This document shows positions 62,815 through 64,000 of a stretch of 64,000 nt of DNA, piece after piece. The position numbers were made by a program, and so were the translations under genes. Within the stretch, counting starts at the first letter, position 1, and each line of letters opens with the position of its first letter. Source of the stretch: Pelagibacterium limicola (GTDB lineage: Bacteria; Pseudomonadota; Alphaproteobacteria; Rhizobiales; Devosiaceae); the NCBI RefSeq assembly GCF_015694405.1, contig NZ_JADQDB010000004.1, positions 349,714 to 413,713 of the forward strand. Direction: 5' to 3'. The notes beneath the pieces were generated by a model, which worked only from the letters and a program-made list of their open reading frames with translations, made no database searches and was not told where the DNA came from.

Positions 62815-63744
62815 TTAGCGCGAACCCTCTAGCTCGGCGCGGCGCATGGCCACGATACCTTCAAAGAAGGTATGATCGACGCGCTTGAAGCCTTGGCCGT
62901 CGCCTTGCGAAACGTCGACATAGCAGTCGTAGTCGGTGTCGCGGAGCGTCTCCATCCAGGCGATGGCAATGTCCTTGGCTTCCTGCGGCGCGCTCTTGCG
63001 AATAACCCAGGGTCCGTTGGGGATGATGTCCGAGGTCCAGACTATATCGAGATCGGCCATGTCGAGCAGACCCTTGTCGACCATCGAGCGCAGCGCGCCG
63101 CGCGAGAAGCCTTCGGATTTTTCGCCAACCCCGGACGTCCAGGTCACACCTGCGTCATACTGGCCGTTGAGCACGGCAACCAGGGCCTGCTCGTGCCCGC
63201 CGCCAAAGCCGGTCGAGGAGAAGTAGCTCTCGATGTCGATGCCGGAAAGTTCGAGCTGTGCCTTCGGCACGAGATAACCCGAGGTCGAGTTGGGATCGGC
63301 AAAAGCGAGGCTCTTGCCCTGCATATCGTCGATCGATGCGATGCCGCTGTCCGAACGGGCATACATCATCGCGTAGTAGCCGTCCGAGCCGTCCGCTTCG
63401 AGCGCCACGAAAATCGGCTCAACCGCTTCTGGGTCCTGGATGTAGATCCCGGCATAGGCCGAGGCGCCAAGCTGGGCAGCGTCGAGCTGCCCCGCAACCA
63501 GACCCTGCATGACGCCGGCATAGTCGGAAGCCGGGTAGAGCTCGACCGGAACGCCGAGGAGTTCGCCGAGTTGCTCGACCATGCACTCGTTCTTGCGCAG
63601 GCGGTCGGCTTCGTTCTCGCCGCCCAGCAGGCCGACACGGAAGGCGGGAAGTTCGGATTGCCAGCCCTGCGCAAGCGCGCCGGTCGAAGAAAGGCTCAGG
63701 GCAAGCGCGGCGAGGGCGGTGCCGCGGGTAAGGGTCGCAAACAT
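62815..63744 (-). CDS. phnD: Phosphonate-binding periplasmic protein PhnD
   Basis: A 309-residue solute-binding protein. The signal peptide ends STGALAQ near residue 26. The mature domain has FRVGLLGGENEADRL and VELYPASDYAGVMQGLVAGQ, then ADPNSTSGYLVP, the oxyanion-binding serine/threonine stretch shared by PhnD/PtxB proteins. GGAGAT lies just upstream of the ATG at 63744. It is the first gene of the phnDCEE operon and lies about 106 bases from a Pho-box-like element. Confidence 0.94.
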   Translation of the reverse strand: MFATLTRGTALAALALSLSSTGALAQGWQSELPAFRVGLLGGENEADRLRKNECMVEQLGELLGVPVELYPASDYAGVMQGLVAGQLDAAQLGASAYAGIYIQDPEAVEPIFVALEADGSDGYYAMMYARSDSGIASIDDMQGKSLAFADPNSTSGYLVPKAQLELSGIDIESYFSSTGFGGGHEQALVAVLNGQYDAGVTWTSGVGEKSEGFSRGALRSMVDKGLLDMADLDIVWTSDIIPNGPWVIRKSAPQEAKDIAIAWMETLRDTDYDCYVDVSQGDGQGFKRVDHTFFEGIVAMRRAELEGSR

Positions 63745-63849
63745 GGAATCTCCACAGCGATGAATAGGGTTGCACGGTGGCCGGACGGATAGCCCGCCTG
63801 TCCGATGCAAAGCCCTATCGGCAGTCTGCGACACGTTCTTGAAGTTTGC

Positions 63850-63867
63850 GCGACAGTAAAATGACGG
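63850..63867 (-). promoter_or_regulatory. Pho-box-like site upstream of phnD
   Basis: On the minus strand the 18-bp sequence reads CCGTCAT, TTTA, CTGTCGC, two heptamers spaced by four bases like the PhoB consensus CTGTCAT-N4-CTGTCAT. The match is six and five of seven positions. It lies about 106 bases upstream of the phnD start and only about eight bases from the probable IS element border at 63875. Confidence 0.55.
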
Positions 63868-63876
63868 CCTGCGCTA

Positions 63877-64000
63877 GAGCGTCACCCGAGCTGAATGAAT
63901 CGGTGCGGGTTCCCAAATCAACGCGTTTCTGATTCATCATGTTTGCCGGGTGAGGAGGCCGGCGGACATGTCGAAAGCTTTGTCACTCGATCTCCGGACG
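63877..64000 (+). mobile_element. Left end of a probable IS630-family element (partial)
   Basis: The sequence after the TA dinucleotide at 63875-63876 appears to begin an insertion element whose transposase frame starts at 63968. IS630 elements insert at TA, which fits the position, but the opposite end and the terminal repeat lie outside the window, so the boundary is an estimate. It has landed next to the Pho-box-like site of the phnD operon. Confidence 0.4.
63968..64000 (+). CDS. Start of a probable IS630-family transposase (cut by window end)
   Basis: Eleven codons are visible, reading MSKALSLDLRT, a start very similar to many IS630-family transposases (MSKALSVDLR). A GAGGAGG site lies upstream. 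The remainder is outside the window, so the call rests on a short match recalled from memory. Confidence 0.5.
   Translation, partial: MSKALSLDLRT

Overview
The window reads as chromosome of a GC-rich (roughly 60-63%) alphaproteobacterium, most likely Hyphomicrobiales of the Devosia/Pelagibacterium kind. The inference rests on protein style (DUF1045 with PhnM/PhnN, BTLCP transglutaminase-like protein, ExoY-type sugar transferases, UTRA-type GntR), dense operons with ATGA/GTGA/TAATG overlaps, and Pho-box-like sites. No tRNA, rRNA or CRISPR array was recognised.

Layout. (1) 1-9.46 kb: the end of a cytochrome P450, a convergent GntR/FCD regulator, and a tightly packed operon for a Dpp/Opp-type ABC importer (solute-binding protein, two permeases, two ATPases) followed by a CapA-like metallophosphatase and an MmgE/PrpD protein. 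This looks like uptake and catabolism of an unidentified small compound. (2) 9.9-23 kb (minus strand): polysaccharide module A, with ugd copy 1, a UDP-glucuronate epimerase, a Wzx flippase, three sulfotransferases, two glycosyltransferases, a Wzy-like membrane protein, an initiating sugar transferase and a long Wzz-like protein. The product is probably a sulfated, uronate-containing polysaccharide. (3) 23.3-39.4 kb: module B, with phosphomannomutase and ManC on the plus strand, then on the minus strand an ExoY-like transferase, ugd copy 2, gmd, fcl, a WcaI-like transferase, a second Wzx, a Wzy-like polymerase, another glycosyltransferase and an acetyltransferase. It supplies GDP-mannose, GDP-fucose and UDP-glucuronate. 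A gene pair resembling the gene-transfer-agent head spike (spike base plus SGNH hydrolase) sits inside it. (4) 39.7-47.6 kb: small secreted or membrane proteins, a BTLCP protein, a Wzc tyrosine autokinase with a PPP-type phosphatase and a third Wzy/ligase, and a site-2 protease with CBS domains.

(5) 47.7-57.1 kb: an amino-sugar locus. A sugar ABC importer, a Gfo/Idh/MocA oxidoreductase and a MurQ-like etherase run leftwards; a GntR/UTRA regulator, a SIS-type glucosamine-6-phosphate deaminase and NagA run rightwards. (6) 57.5-63.9 kb: phosphonate uptake and metabolism (phnD, phnC, two phnE, DUF1045, phnM, phnN) with two Pho-box-like sites. The right edge holds the first codons of what looks like an IS630-family transposase.

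The most notable structure is a 1,363-bp direct repeat (21621-22983 and 37152-38514). It carries the whole ugd gene twice, apparently identical, as the lead gene of downstream sugar-nucleotide genes in both modules. Start codons were moved downstream from the longest open frame wherever an overlap with the previous stop, a Shine-Dalgarno sequence or family length supported it.
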